This document shows, piece by piece, positions 1 to 12,159 of a stretch of 64,000 bases of DNA (position 1 is the stretch's first letter; each line of letters starts with the position of its first letter). A program made the position numbers and the translations under genes. The DNA comes from Chaetoderma sp. LZ-2023a. Lineage: Eukaryota; Mollusca; Caudofoveata; Chaetodermatida; Chaetodermatidae. Under the pieces are notes generated by a model, which saw only the letters and a list, made by a program, of their open reading frames with translations, did no database searches and had not been told where the DNA came from. The DNA is taken from contig CM067369.1 in assembly GCA_034401795.1 (NCBI GenBank), forward strand, positions 136,903,496-136,967,495, written 5' to 3'.

Positions 1-1055
1 CAACACCCCTCAGCCAAACTGCACCCAAAATACCCAGCAATTCCCGAGTCCCGCCCCCTGAAACCACCGTCCGAAGGCCCGCAGCAACCCAGTCAAAATA
101 GAGCAAAAATTACGCTAGAAAAGGGAAAACAACAAAAAATCTGGAAAAAATTAAAACAAAACGAACTCACCAAAACTATGTCAACGCCGAAGAAGAATTC
201 GGCTTATATTCCTTCTTCCTGACCCTTATCCGATTGATTATCTTTTCTAAGCGAATATTGTTCTTGTGGACATTAATCCTGTACTCATAATGATCCCTAT
301 GAAACCTTTACTGAATCTAATTCTTTTCATCGACTGACAAAATTAGACTACGATTTATGCAAGAATCGACATAAGAGGTAAAAGGAGTGCGAAAAAAGGC
401 TGAATGGCCCGAAGACAACTGGCCATCTAAAGTTGGATGAAAGAAAAAATCGTATCTCGAAATAATGTGTAGAATACAAACTGACTTATCGGCTGATGAA
501 ATGCGCATATAAAATAATCTGCAACAAAAAACCCATACGGCAACCAGTCAGAAGAGTTTTTAATTACGTTGAAAATTGTCACTGATAAACGAATAAATGT
601 CTGAATAGACTACAATTCCAAGAGAGACTACAAGACTGGCAATGACTCGGTATGAATATTTTCAGCCATAAAACATTCCCAATATTAAACAAAAACGGAA
701 ATAAGACTAATTCCTAGGCAAGTAAATGACTAGATTTTAGGAAAGCGAACACGTAACCCGGACCTGAAGAACAAAACTGGAACCCCAGGAAGTTCTCTAT
801 CACCTGAAAACCAAAACAGTAAGACAGACCCAGAAGATAATCCTAGAATAGCCAGAAAGATCCATGAAAAAAACGGAAATAACCCTATCCCCTGCTGTAC
901 GAAATCCGGATGTGGAAAAAAGGAAAAGGAAATGCATAAACCGGAAGTATACTACTGGAAACTGATCAAGATCCTACAACCCGGATGTACAGAATTACCG
1001 GAAGAGGAAGCTGAAAAACCGGAACCGGAAATAGATGAGCAATGCAATGCCGGGT
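1..1055. repeat. 1.1 kb dispersed direct repeat, copy 1
   Basis: This block is repeated in the same orientation at 6,209-7,330 with scattered substitutions. Copy 1 lacks about 60 bases that copy 2 has near 6,590-6,645. It ends in CCGGAA-rich sequence and is followed by DIRS-like terminal-repeat sequence, as is copy 2, so it is probably a non-coding part of a DIRS-like retroelement. The short reading frames inside show no domain I recognise. Confidence 0.7.
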
Positions 1056-1302
1056 AAAACCGGAAATGACCCTATCCCCGGCTGTACGAAATCTTAATCA
1101 GACTACTTTATAGAATCACTAAATAGAGAAATCCGAGCATATGATGCTTATATAATAAACGTACTTAATAAGAGATCTCTAGATTATTATTTTTATGTAG
1201 GCACTAAATATTAATAAGCGAGTACCAAGGGTTTTTTATTTTAAAGCATGGTTTTGATTGATGATATTAAATAGGCATGATGTGTGATAACTATAAAAAA
1301 AA

Positions 1303-1812
1303 ACCAACAGACCCCCCTTTAGTGGGTTGGTCTGTAGTTTTATTAACCACTTTAAAACATACTTACCGTTCAATCACTACTTGCTAAATCAAATATCTGC
1401 ATTTAGCCATCAGAATAAAAATTGTATGCTCGCTTACATGCTCCCTAATGCCAATACCATCACCATGTAGACCCTCAACCAGGCTTCTGGTAGAGGGACC
1501 CCTGCATCAGCCTTACAATAGACTGGCACCAGTCTGTACACACTCCTTGGTGACGCCTGTCGGGCATGCGCAGTAGGTCCAAAATGTTAAAACTGATTCA
1601 CTTTTCTAAATTTAAGTGCCATGTATCCAGAATAGATTCTCAAATCAATACCCAGCGGGGTGGCTGAGGCCGGGTCGTAGTGATTGAATGGTAAGTATGT
1701 TTTTATAGTGGTTAAAAAAACTACAGACCAACCCACTAAAGGGGGGGTCTGTTGGGGGTTGGTATTACACCACAAAAACATCCATTACCGTTCAATCACT
1801 ACTTGCTAAACC
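1303..1812. repeat. DIRS-like terminal repeats in inverted arrangement
   Basis: Arms at about 1,303-1,390 and 1,677-1,757 are inverted copies of each other; both hold the run GACCAACCCACTAAAGG. The string GATTTAGCAAGTAGTGATTG, or its complement, recurs at 1,371-1,391, 1,789-1,812, 8,579-8,605, 9,078-9,104 and 61,338-61,363. DIRS-type elements end in inverted terminal repeats rather than LTRs. The adjacent recombinase fragment on the minus strand supports that assignment. Confidence 0.65.
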
Positions 1813-2040
1813 CGTAGATTTGGTCAGTGTCCCACTACGAAATCTTGGTGGGAGGAGATTTGAGAATCCATAAGCAAGGATAAAAATATAACAAACCATA
1901 ACCAAATGTTAATAACATAACATAACACAATGGTGCATCTTAATCAATCACACAGTGATTATTAAACAAGGATTTTTTTAAACTTAAAGAAATAAATAAA
2001 CCAAATAACAACTCACACCATTACACGCAGACGCACGGTC

Positions 2041-2330
2041 CTAACGAAAATGGTGGGATGTGCTTGGTAAATGGTCTTCAGCCGTTATAGTTAAAATAAT
2101 AAAGTTCCTAGAAAAGGAAGCCGCTGTGCTCTGGTCTTTTAAATAAAAAGTAGTAAAAGTAGTCCCGGATTTCCATCCTGCAACTTGCATAACTTCGTCT
2201 ACTGAAGAGCCAGAAAAAAGGGCAAAAGACGTGGCCATCCCTCCAATGGCATTAGCTTTAATGTGAATGGTCTCACAAATCCATCTGGTAATAGATGCCC
2301 TAGAGACTGGACTGGCTACGCCCTCCTCAT
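2041..2330 (-). pseudogene. DIRS-like tyrosine recombinase, C-terminal catalytic part (decayed)
   Basis: The minus-strand frame carries VMQVAGWKSGTTFTTFYLKD, matching the end of DIRS-type tyrosine recombinases, including the catalytic Tyr in FYLKD. Just upstream the frame reads IHIKANAIGGMATSFAL. Active family members have a His-x-x-Arg pair there; this copy has Asn-x-x-Gly, so it is probably dead. Recombinases of this type integrate the circular cDNA of DIRS retrotransposons. It lies downstream of the recombinase N-terminal and RNase H fragments, in the usual DIRS order. It is a relic, not a host gene. Confidence 0.75.
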
Positions 2331-2632
2331 ACGGAACCCAGAAAAGGGACAGATTGGATCTCTAAAAATCAGCACGACGCTTATAAACTTTTAGAGCTCT
2401 GACAGGACACCAAAATCTTTCAGCCGAAGAAAAGGAGGTTAAAGATTGTAAAATAATCAGCTTAGCAGGATAACGGATTGATAGAGTCCTTGATATAAAA
2501 AAAAATCCCTTCAAGGATATAAGACCAGACCATCCCCAGATTCGATAAACCTATCCTTTTCAGCGGAGAAAACATGGATTTTGGATCGTCTTCTAGCAGA
2601 AGCAGATGCAATTAGAAAAACGGTCTTAAAAG

Positions 2633-3085
2633 TTAAAGGTTTGAAGCTAATCGTAGAGATAGGTTCGAAATGCTGACCTGCCCAAAAACCTGAAGAACCA
2701 GAGCCAAGTTCCAGGAAGGCAAAGGTTTAACACCTGGAGGACGAATATTACCTAAACCCCTGATCAAAAGATTAAGAACCTTAGAATCTTCAACTTCAGC
2801 GTTCAACAAACAAGGAAGAGAAGATGCAAAAGAAAATCTATATCCTCTTACAGTGTTAGCAGACAGATGTAAAGAGTCGAACAGATAAGATAAAGAGTCT
2901 AACACATGGGAAATAGAAACAGAATCAGGCACGAGACCTGAACACCATTCTCCAAAAATCTTAAGTCGATCCTTGTAAACTCTTAGAGTCGACTCCCTCC
3001 TGGCAGAATCGATGATTTCCTGAGATCTTGTAGAAACTTTAATCTCAAGGATCGAGCACTCGATATACTCCAAACGCACAGACAT
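2633..3085 (-). pseudogene. DIRS-like tyrosine recombinase, N-terminal core-binding part
   Basis: A 150-residue minus-strand frame contains ESTLRVYKDRLKIFGEWC, then a helical stretch with SANTVRGYRFSFASSLP and LIRGLGNIRPPG. This fits the SAM-like N-terminal DNA-binding domain of tyrosine recombinases found in DIRS elements. It overlaps in another frame the end of the RNase H-containing fragment (to 3,624) and is separated from the catalytic part at 2,041-2,330 by broken sequence. The family assignment is good; function is lost because the gene is in pieces. Confidence 0.7.
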
Positions 3086-3624
3086 AAGATTCCTGGGTTT
3101 GGATGATGGTAAGTACTAGAAGATCGAGAAGGTCTACACACCAGATCCTTATTGGCTAAAAGTGAGCTATTAACAAGATCTCGCAGATCTGGTCCCTGAC
3201 TTTCTTCAGAACCAAAAGAAATGAGGATTTTGGGAGGGAACGCATAAGCGAAGATTGCTGACCAGGACTGAGTCAGGGCGTCCACAGCCCACGCCCGAGA
3301 CAATTGGTCTGCAAGAAAACTCAGACAGCCTGGGACATGAGTGGACACTAGGAAAATTTGATTCATGCGACACCACATGAGGAGGTTCCACACTTCCAAG
3401 CACAGGAGAGATGACTTTGTGCACCCCTGCCTGTTGATATAAGAGACTACTGTCGAGTTGTCCGATCGAATGGAGAACAAGATACCCTTAACCTGACTGT
3501 CCAAAAAGGGAGACATGAAAGATAAAATCTGGGCAATCAGACATGTCGCAAAAAGATTGGATCTAGTGACATCCCAAGAAAAACTCGATCCTCCTTCTAA
3601 AAATGAAAGAGAACCCCATGGCAA
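2983..3624 (-). pseudogene. DIRS-like RNase H domain fragment
   Basis: The frame includes ILFSIRSDNSTVVSYINRQG, then LEVWNLLMWCRMNQIFLVST, HVPGCLSFLADQLSRAW and SAIFAYAFPPKILI. This is the typical RNase H segment of DIRS/Ngaro polyproteins: the Asp of SDNS, the HVPG and ADQLSR motifs, then a linker leading to the recombinase. The N-terminal reverse transcriptase is not recognisable upstream (3,624-3,990), so the copy is 5'-truncated or badly decayed. RNase H removes the RNA strand of the replication intermediate. Confidence 0.75.
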
Positions 3625-3989
3625 TGACTGAACGAATCGAGATTTAGATGCCTATCAGACAATCCAACCAATGAACAGAAGCCTGGATTTACTTTCCAAG
3701 GAAGAGCCACTTCTATAGACTCCTTGCAATCGTAGAAGACAACAACCCCTCTAAAGCTAATAGCTTCTGATTAGAAGGAACAGAAGACCATTTGGGAGGA
3801 GACTGCAGAGAAGGGTTCTAGATCCAAGAATATCTGGCCCTTTTGATAAGGCCACCCTTAAAGATGTGGCAAACTTACTATATGCTAAAGAGGACTGCTC
3901 ATAGAAAACACATAGATTACATATGCCATGATGCTCCAACCAAAATCCTGGACTATATCCTTATTGCTTAGCCCTCACTAAAGAGGTAA

Positions 3990-5060
3990 CTCACGTTTAT
4001 TATGGATATTTTAATAATACCGCTTACTCTGAATGGAGAAAAGTCTCATATCAGTATAGCCTAACTTATTAAAATGCTAAAGACTCTGCAAAAATTATAG
4101 ATGATTTTATTTATAGAGATCTAACCAGATATTGTGGCAAATCAAAAAACTCATAGTAAGCCTATGGGAGTGGTTAGAGTCAAGATATAGCCAAATCCTG
4201 TACCCGAGATCTGCAATAATCCCGACTGGAATTCGAAAACCTCAAATCGTGACAGAATTTAGCAAGATAGAATGAAGAAAAGAAATTATGGTTTCCCAAA
4301 CCACCACTCAAAAAGATGAATTGAGGGAAACTTACTTGTGATGAAATCATCACAATTCTACGAATAGAGCGCATGACAAGGTCCTGTTAAGAGAACTATG
4401 GCAAACATTTGACTATCTAATTTAAAAATCGTATAATAATGGAGCAGATTTAATTTAAAAATTGTTATTGAATACATCAACGGTTGCCTAGCCGCTCGGG
4501 CTTGACAGATCATCTTGTCAGCTTGTCAAATAATACTTGATCTACGCGAGTATTTCTTACAAATAGTGTTAATGTATGGAATCCTTTACCAACAGAAGCA
4601 ATTAAAGCTCCAACATAAAATACATTAAAAAACAACCTAGACTCATTCTTCAAGTCACAGGGTTTTATATATAGACCTACAGTCAAGTAACGCCCAAGAT
4701 TGCACTCACTTCTTCTGCACTGAAGTATTAGACTGCAATCACGGAAAATCATCAGCCTGAACGTGACACAGGATCCTATAATGATTGCAAAACTGTGCCC
4801 CATATTTAAATCAATGACATAGGAAAACAAGCCAGCTTCAAGACTTGGCTTATGTATACTGATCAATTTGATATCCTAAACCATTCGATATGTATGCCAA
4901 GAGGCAGAAAACTTAAAGGATTTTTTATATATTTATTGATTCTTAAATTTATAGTCTTCGAATCAATAATTTCATCTTTGTAATAACAAATGACATTGTG
5001 TTAGAAATCCCAATAAAAGGAAAGATTGAACACTGATACTTGATATTAACGGTCTGGATA
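3990..5060. other. Intergenic stretch, no recognised gene
   Basis: AT-rich sequence. The longest reading frame is 118 codons on the minus strand (4,510-4,866). It has no motif I recognise and no repeat support, so I do not call it a gene. Confidence 0.5.
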
Positions 5061-6208
5061 CTGAATTTTGCAGACGACATATTACAACTGTAATATCTCT
5101 GGACCTGCAAAATATTTTGAAAACATTTTGACCGAAAATTGTTGGTGGCTGCTTAAATCAAAAGATTCGCGGCCGTTCTTCCACCCCCTCCAGTGCAACC
5201 CCCACCCCACTCCAACTGACCCGCCGTTAGCCCCCAGACAACAACTTCAACGAGCAAAAACCCAAGACCCACCGAACAGTCCGGGACCAATCCGACCGAA
5301 AGTTGCCAGTGGCTTCACCGGTATCCAGTCAACTCGTCCCAAATACACCCCGGCCCACCCTCAACTCGGCCCAGTTCCAACTCGGCCCAGGTCAACTCGA
5401 CCTATGTTTATGCCTATCATGTGCGACTATACCCTTGGGTCGAGCTGGCCCTACAGTACCACCCATAGCCACATACGAATGCACATATGCGCACACATGT
5501 ATAGACCTATAGGTGCACTATTAGGCCGAACCGACACTGCGCATCTAAAAGTACATATGAACATAGCTATAGCAATATTATTGGGCCAACCAGCACGCTT
5601 AACCAGGATAAAGATTATCGAGTGTAGCAGGCCTACCTAGACTTCTATGGTAGCTACTACACACGATAATCTGTATACCATGACACACACGGAAATCTCG
5701 GTAATATTTTAAGATCGCCATCGTCTTAAAAAGATAGTGCTTTTAGGATAAAGATTGTCTATGTCTATATATAATAGTTGCGCGTTAGTGAAAATAATAG
5801 ACACTAATAATTCTGACTGTCTTTTAATAAAGAGACGTAAACGCCAGTAAATATTATTAGTTCCACCAACAGACGACTAATGCTGGTATAATACGACTGG
5901 TATAAGAGGGATATCATATTTCCATATCATCAATTATTGAAGAAAAGTTCCGAAATCAAGGATATAGAGATATGAGAATCTCATTTATTCCATGCTTCCA
6001 GCCAGGTGAAAAGATTTCATCTTGAGAATGGCTCTCCAAGTGTGATACCAGCGATCGAAAGGAAGAAGAAAGAAGCCAGGTGAATGCATTCCTAGGCCTA
6101 TTTGACTTTGACTAATTCGGGCCGACATGACTTTTTATCCTAGGCCGAGCTGACTAATTTAAGTAGGCTGGGTTGGCAATAGGGCCGACTCGACTGGAAT
6201 TCGCTTCA
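5061..6208. other. Proline-rich open frame and unassigned sequence
   Basis: A 190-codon plus-strand frame (5,068-5,640) runs through C-rich, GGCCCA-type low-complexity sequence. Its proline-rich translation looks like a by-product of composition and has no domain. The rest (5,640-6,208) shows nothing recognisable. Confidence 0.5.
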
Positions 6209-7330
6209 CCAAAAAACCCTCAGCCAAAACATCCCCAAAAGAACCAGCAAATCCTGAGTCCCCACCCACCGAAAACCACCGTCCCGAGGCCTGCGGCAAC
6301 CCAGTCAAAATAGAGCAAAAAATTACACTTGAAAAGGGAAAACAACCAAAATTCTGGAAGAAAATAAATGAAAACAAAGCGAACTCACCGAAACTATGTC
6401 AACGCAGAAGAGGAATTAGGCTTATATTCTTTCTTCCTGCCCCCTTATCCGCTTGATTATCTTTTCTAACCGACTATTGTTCTTGTAGACATTAATCTTG
6501 TAGTCATACTGATCCCTATGAAACCATTACTGAATCTAATTCTTTTCAGCGACTGACAAAATTAGACTACGATTTACGCCAGAATCAGGGTTTTTCCCTC
6601 TACAAATTCACTCCCTTTGGTTAAAATAAATATGTCAACCTGCCGACATAAGAGGTAAAAGGAGCGCGAAGAAAGGTTGAATGGCCCGAAGACAACTGGC
6701 CATCTAAAGTTGGATTTAAGTAAAAATCGTATCTCGAGATAATGCGTAAAATACAGACTGACTTATCGGCTGATGATATGTGCATATAAAATAATCTGCA
6801 ACAAAAAACTCATACGGCAACCAGTCAGAAGAGTCTTTAATTACGTTGAAAATTGTCACTGATAAACGAATAAATGTCTGAATAGACTACAATTCCAAGA
6901 GAGACTACAAGACTGGCAATGACTCGGTATGAATATTTTCAGCCATTAAACATTTCCAATATTAAACAAATACGGAAATAAGACTAAATCTTAGGCAAGA
7001 AGATAACAAGATTCTAGGAAAGCGGACATGTAAACCGGACTTGAAGAACAAAACTGGAACCCCAGGAAGTTCTCTATCACCTGAAATCCAAAACAGGAAG
7101 ACAGACCCGGAAGATAATCCTAGAACACCAGAAAGATCCATGAAAAAACCTGAAATGACCTTATCCCCGGCTGTACGAAATCCGGATGTGGAAATATAGG
7201 AAACGGAAATGTGTAAACCGGAAGTAGACTACTGGAAACTGATCAAGATCCTACAACCCGGATGTACAGAATTACCGGAAGCGGAAGCTGAAAAAACCGG
7301 AAACTGATATAGATGAATGATGCAATGCCA
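6209..7330. repeat. 1.1 kb dispersed direct repeat, copy 2
   Basis: Same orientation and order as 1-1,055. It includes the shared segment starting CCCTCAGCCAAA and ends in the CCGGATGTACAGAATTACC region, where it passes into the 98-bp minisatellite. It has about 60 bases near 6,590-6,645 that copy 1 lacks. Confidence 0.7.
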
Positions 7331-7625
7331 GGTCCAACAGACCCAGATAAGCATTCTTCCTACCGGAAGTAGCAACACTACTACCGGAAGCGGAAGCTGA
7401 AAAACTGGAAACGGAAATAGATGAATGATGCAATGCCAGGTCCAACAGACCCAGATAAGCATTCTTCCTACCGGAAGTAGCAACACTACTACAGGAGGAG
7501 GAAGCTGAAAAACCGGAAACGGAAATAGATGAATGATGCAATGCCAGGTCCAACAGGCCAGGTCCAACAGGCCAGGTCCAACAGACCCGGATATGCATTC
7601 TTCCTACCGGAAACAGCAACACTAC
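7262..7625. repeat. 98-bp minisatellite with nested 19-bp repeat, CCGGAA-rich
   Basis: Units begin with TACCGGAAG at 7,371 and 7,469 and with TACCGGAAA at 7,605. The spacings are 98 and 136 bp; the extra 38 bp are two added copies of a 19-bp unit with the core AGGTCCAACAGGCC. ACCGGAA motifs are frequent across 7,080-7,760. Open frames on both strands here repeat the same peptide and are by-products of the array. Confidence 0.75.
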
Positions 7626-8130
7626 TGCCGGAAACGGAAAAACCGGAAGTGGACGGAATAGCCAGAAAACATGAGACACCGGATGTTCAGCCAAGACAGA
7701 TAATCAGTGCTCATATCCGGATGCCCAGTAAAACCAGAAGACAAACCGGAATGCAAACCCGCTTGCCCGGACAAGCCAGGAGCAGAGACGGGAGCAGAGG
7801 AGATGGAAGATCTTAAAACATTTCTGGCAATAAGAATTACGGGAAGGATGAGCTTATGCCACCGATGCCATCGCATGAGGGTTATGCAGACCCTCAAGAC
7901 TTATATGGTCTTTTGTCTGGCTCCTACCTGAGGATGACTAACCAGACTTATTCTTTCATCTCTTGTCTGGAAGTGCGTGAAATCTGACTGAAGACTGGAA
8001 TCACAGTGATTCCTGAATAAAATGTTTGAAAGCACTATAAAGGATCTACGTAATAAGAGTGGTACTTGGCTATTTTATAACATGGTAATTTGATGGTATA
8101 TAATAGGCATGGTTACTCAAACCTCGAAAA

Positions 8131-9133
8131 CGGGAGTACTGACACGAAAACTGGTAACTCAAAACTAGAGTTACAAAAACCCTCTGAAACACCATGACAT
8201 GAAAGGTAAACATAACATAGGCAAGATAGATTTCATGGTAGGCATGTTTTCTTGAGTCAGAGAATTAAATGTAGCTGAACTTTTCAGTGCAAAACTATAA
8301 ACTTTTATCATTATGATAGCAGGCGAACTGATCTGCTGGCAGAATATTTGAAAAGTGAATCAGTTTTCAGATTTGAGACCTACTGCGCATGCGCGAGCGT
8401 GCTTAGTGACAGGCGTCACCAAGGAGTGTGTACAGACTGGTGCCAGTCTATTGTAAGGCTAATGCAGGGGGTCCTTCTACCAGAAGCCTGGTTGAGGGTC
8501 TACATGGTGATGGTATTGGCATTAGGGAGTATGTAAGCGAGCATAAATTTTTTATTCTGATGGCTAAATGCAGATATTTGATTTAGCAAGTAGTGATTGA
8601 ACGGTAATGGATGTTTTTGTGGTGTAATAACAACGGGAGTATTTGACACGAAAACTGGTAACTCATAAACCAGAGTTAAAAACTCCCAAAAAACCACGAA
8701 GTATACAATAGACATAATTAGGGAGATTAGAGTTTATGATAGTCCTGATTCCTGAATCAGAAAACTCTTAAATATGTAGCTTATCTTCAGCGCAAAGCTG
8801 TAAAAACTTAAGCTGGATAGTAGGCCAACTGTTCTGCTTGCAGAATATTTGAAAAGTGAATCTGTTTCCCATTTGGGATCTATTGCGCATGCGCAGGCGC
8901 GCTTAGTGACAGGCGTCACCAAGGAGCGAGTACAGACTGGTGCCAGTCTATACTGAGGCTTATGCTGGGGGGTTCCCTCACCAGTAGCCTGGTTAAGGGT
9001 ATGCATGATGATGATATAGGCATAAGGGAGTATTTAAGCGAGCATAAAAATTTTTTCTGGTAGCTGAATGCAGATATTTGATTTAGCAAGTAGTGATTGA
9101 ATGGTCAAGATGTTTTTGTGGTGTAATAACAAC
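8131..9133 (+). repeat. DIRS-like terminal repeat, two tandem ~500-bp units
   Basis: Unit 1 is 8,131-8,633 and unit 2 is 8,634-9,133. Each starts CGGGAGTA and contains GACACGAAAACTGGTAACTC, a GCGCATGCGC stretch and GACTGGTGCCAGTC, which is itself palindromic. Each ends in the terminal string GATTTAGCAAGTAGTGATTG followed by TTTTTGTGGTGTAATAACAA. The same unit appears inverted near 1,400-1,600 and at 61,140-61,440. Confidence 0.7.
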
Positions 9134-9261
9134 TCTAGTTTATAAAAGACAAGTTTTACATCGATATATTTATATAGTGACTAAGTGTATGTGATCTATA
9201 AGGTGGTCCAATAAGACACGTTTTACTGTCTATGGGTACTAAGAGTATGTGGCGCAGGGCA

Positions 9262-10710
9262 GGGCCAGGTAGGATAAGCTACTCTAAGTATAGGGTAGTC
9301 TAAGTAAGCTGGCTGGCCCTAGAGTAGACTATACAAGTTATGCCTAGGCTATCCTATGCTAGGATAATCCTAAGGCTATGGTTAGTTAGACACTAGATGC
9401 TATACCAGTCTAGCCTAAGTTATGATATACTAGTCCAGGCTAAGCTATGCTAGACTAGTCTAAGTTAGGCAATGCTATACTAGTCTTGCTAAGTTATGCT
9501 ATACTAGCCTAGGCTAAGCTATGTTATACTAGCCTAGGTTAAGCTATACTATACTGCTCTATGCTAAGCTATGCTCTACTACTCTATGCTAAGCTATACT
9601 GGTGTAGGCCAAGCTATACTATTCTAGTCCACGCTAAGCTATGCTATACCCTTATCCAAGCTAAGTTATCATATACTATTCCAGGCTAAGTTAAACTATA
9701 CTATTCCAGGGTAACTTATGCTACACAAGCCTGGGCTAAGTTATGCTAGACAAGTCTATGCTAAGCTATACTAGTCTAGGCTAAGTTGTGCTATACTAGT
9801 CTAGGCTAAGTTGTGCTATACTAGCCTAGGCTAAGTTATGCTATACTTGGCTAAGCTAACATAAGATGTTCTCGGCTAAGCTAAGATATACTCAGCTAAG
9901 CTAAGGTATGCTAAACTAAGGAAAGCTAAGCTGTGCTAGTCTACACTATGCTAAACTATAATAGACTAAGCTAAGACTAGCCAGGCCCTAGCCTATAGCT
10001 TAGCTTAACCTAGCTCAGACCAGCATAGTTGACGCATAACTAACCCAGCTTAGACTACTCTATCTACAGCCTAGCTTATCCTATCATACCCTAGCCTACC
10101 ATACCGTAGCATGAGGCTTAGCCTAGGCAAAGGTTGTGTAGCCTAGCCAGGCCATTATAGGCTACCATAAACCTAGAATCTAGGCTAGCTTAGCCTAAAA
10201 TAGCCTTATGCTTAGACTAGCATAGGCTAGCCTATGAATAGATTACATATTCCTCTTACGCCTAGACTAGCATAGCTTAGTTTCGCATAGCTTATACTAA
10301 GATAGATTACTTAGATAGCTTAGCTTAGAACAACACATATTAGCTTAGACTAGTCTAGCTTAAAAATAGATTATACCAGCTTATATAAGCTTAGCATAGG
10401 TTAGCTTTAGCATAGCATAGCCTTATTATATTAGCATTGCTTATACAAAATTAGCTTAGCATAGCTTATACAAACGACTAGCATAAATTACCATAGCTTA
10501 TCTTAGACTAGAATAGCTTAATATAGCTTAGCTCAGACCAGCTTAGCACTACTTAGCTCAGTCCAGCTTAGCACTGCTTAGCACAGGCTAGCTCAGATCA
10601 GCATAGATTAGCTCAGACCAGCTTAGCACTGCTTAGCATAGGTTAGCTCAGACCAGCATAGAATAGCTTAGACTACCATAGCCTATCTTAGCCTATCATA
10701 GCTTAGGTTA
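9262..10710. repeat. TAGCT satellite (family A) with internal strand switch
   Basis: Degenerate tandem array built on CTAAGCTATGCTATACTAGT-like units. It reads in that orientation from about 9,262 to 9,975. It then switches to the complementary sense (CTAGCATAGCTTAGACTAG) up to 10,710, which shows adjacent inverted blocks. The portion from 10,285 belongs to the left arm of the large inverted repeat. Confidence 0.85.
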
Positions 10711-10796
10711 TACTTAGTCTTGATTCCTTCATAGCAACAGTTCATACATGTAGCATCAGAATTACTTAAATGAATAGTTACTGAGGTTTGTCATAC

Positions 10797-10938
10797 CTGT
10801 GTGAATGTATAGGATATCTGCGTCGATCGCTGCATCAGCTACCTGGTCGCTGATGTACTCGATCTCGGCAGCCTTTACATCTTTGTTGACTTGCTTATCT
10901 ATTAGACCTGTAACAAAAACAGAATCGCTTCCAGCCAT
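10797..10938 (-). pseudogene. Inverted duplicate of SGNH-hydrolase exon 1, 78-nt in-frame deletion
   Basis: On the minus strand an ATG (10,938-10,936) opens 47 codons plus one base and ends at a conserved donor (G|GTATGA). It matches exon 1 of the right arm (27,767-27,985) in sequence and splice phase, sharing DSVFVTG, DKQVNKDVKAA and the ending DILYIHTG. Compared with that exon it lacks the segment holding the block I motif GTSIVKH. Its 142 nt plus 78 equal 220 nt, the length expected of the ancestral exon. No exon 2 follows on this side, so it is an orphan. Confidence 0.75.
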
Positions 10939-11523
10939 TTTAAGTTTGCTTTACAGAGTTTCTTAATAATGTACTATAAGAAAACTAAATCTCAGAAAAC
11001 AGAGCTACTGAAAAATATTAATATTAGAATGTCTAGCACAGACAAATAATCTAATTTAACCTATTCAGGCAAATACTATTATTACTTTACAAATGTTTGC
11101 TCTAGACAATAGCCTACTGCAGGTTATTTAATGAATTTGTATTAATAAATGTCTTGGAAAATTAATAAATGTGCTATAGAGCCTACTATTATACAGACCT
11201 ACTCCTAAGTTCTAATAGTTATAAATTAATTTACAGTAATATTCTAAATTAATATTAAGAAAATGTATTAATATGATTAGCACGCAAGTACTGTAGAGCC
11301 TAGTTGAATGACAGACAATTAACAAATTAGTATAGGTACTGTTTAATAAATGATAAGAAGATATATATTGAATAATAAAGCATCAAATATCTTTGAGAGA
11401 GCAGCGCTGGAGAGCAGCAAGTATCAGATATCTGAATGATTCTGAGCAATGCCAATATATCTGAAACAAAATCAAATGAACATGTACAAAAGATGGGAAA
11501 AGGAAATTATTGGTAATTTCATT

Positions 11524-11812
11524 ATGTGGGATGGGATGAGCTAAGATGGGATGAGATAAGATGAGTTAGGATGAGCAGGTAATGTATTTGTATGGAGAGC
11601 TGAGATGGTGTGGTCTGAGATGATGTGATGAAAGGTTAGTTACAGTGATGTGGTGATGTTGGTGTTTGGCGATGTTAATAAGGTGTGATGGGATGAAATG
11701 AGATGAGGTGCATTGTAGGATGCATTGCCAGAGTAGAGTGGAACGAGATAAGGCGGACTTCATTGAGGTGAGATGGGATGAAGCGAAATTGGATGAGATG
11801 AAATTTTTCCAA
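11524..11812. repeat. GATGGGATGAG pentamer-type simple array (left arm)
   Basis: Short imperfect repeats of GGATGAGATGGGATGAG type. The mirror copy, reading CATCCCATCTCATC, is at 26,886-27,182. Open frames in both copies follow from the simple composition. Confidence 0.75.
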
Positions 11813-11894
11813 CAATGAGTTTCTTACATCGTTTTCAAAATTGTTTTGTTTTGAAAACATGTTAACTTATTTCTGAGCTGTAGTGTATGGCATA

Positions 11895-12036
11895 GCTGGG
11901 GGAATTGGAATTGGGAATTGGAATTGATGTTTTGTCAGGAATTGGTAATTGGGTAAGTTTTGAGGAATTGGAATTAATTACTTTGCACAAGTAATTGGCA
12001 ATTGGCAATTGGCAATTCCTTTACCAATTACCTTAG
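11895..12036. repeat. GGAATTGGAATTG hexamer array (left arm)
   Basis: Imperfect repetition of AATTGG/GGAATT. The mirror copy is at 26,680-26,816. It sits between the simple GATGG array and the family C satellite, in the same mirrored order in both arms. Confidence 0.75.
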
Positions 12037-12159
12037 GTTACTTTTGTATATTCTCTTAGATTTAATTCTGACTATTCATCTATTTTACTTATTCTATTCT
12101 CTTTTATGCTTACAATCTTAAGCATAATTTGCTGAATATTTTGAAGCCTACATAATTAA

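Noticed and set aside
4510-4866. 118-codon minus-strand gene
   Set aside because: No motif, no homologous repeat in the window, no splice or promoter context.
5068-5640. 190-codon proline-rich gene
   Set aside because: No domain, C-rich low-complexity DNA, an overlapping frame open as well, and no splice or repeat support.
7229-7694. Minus-strand repetitive tryptophan-rich peptides
   Set aside because: Two overlapping frames both translate the 98-bp minisatellite; a composition effect.
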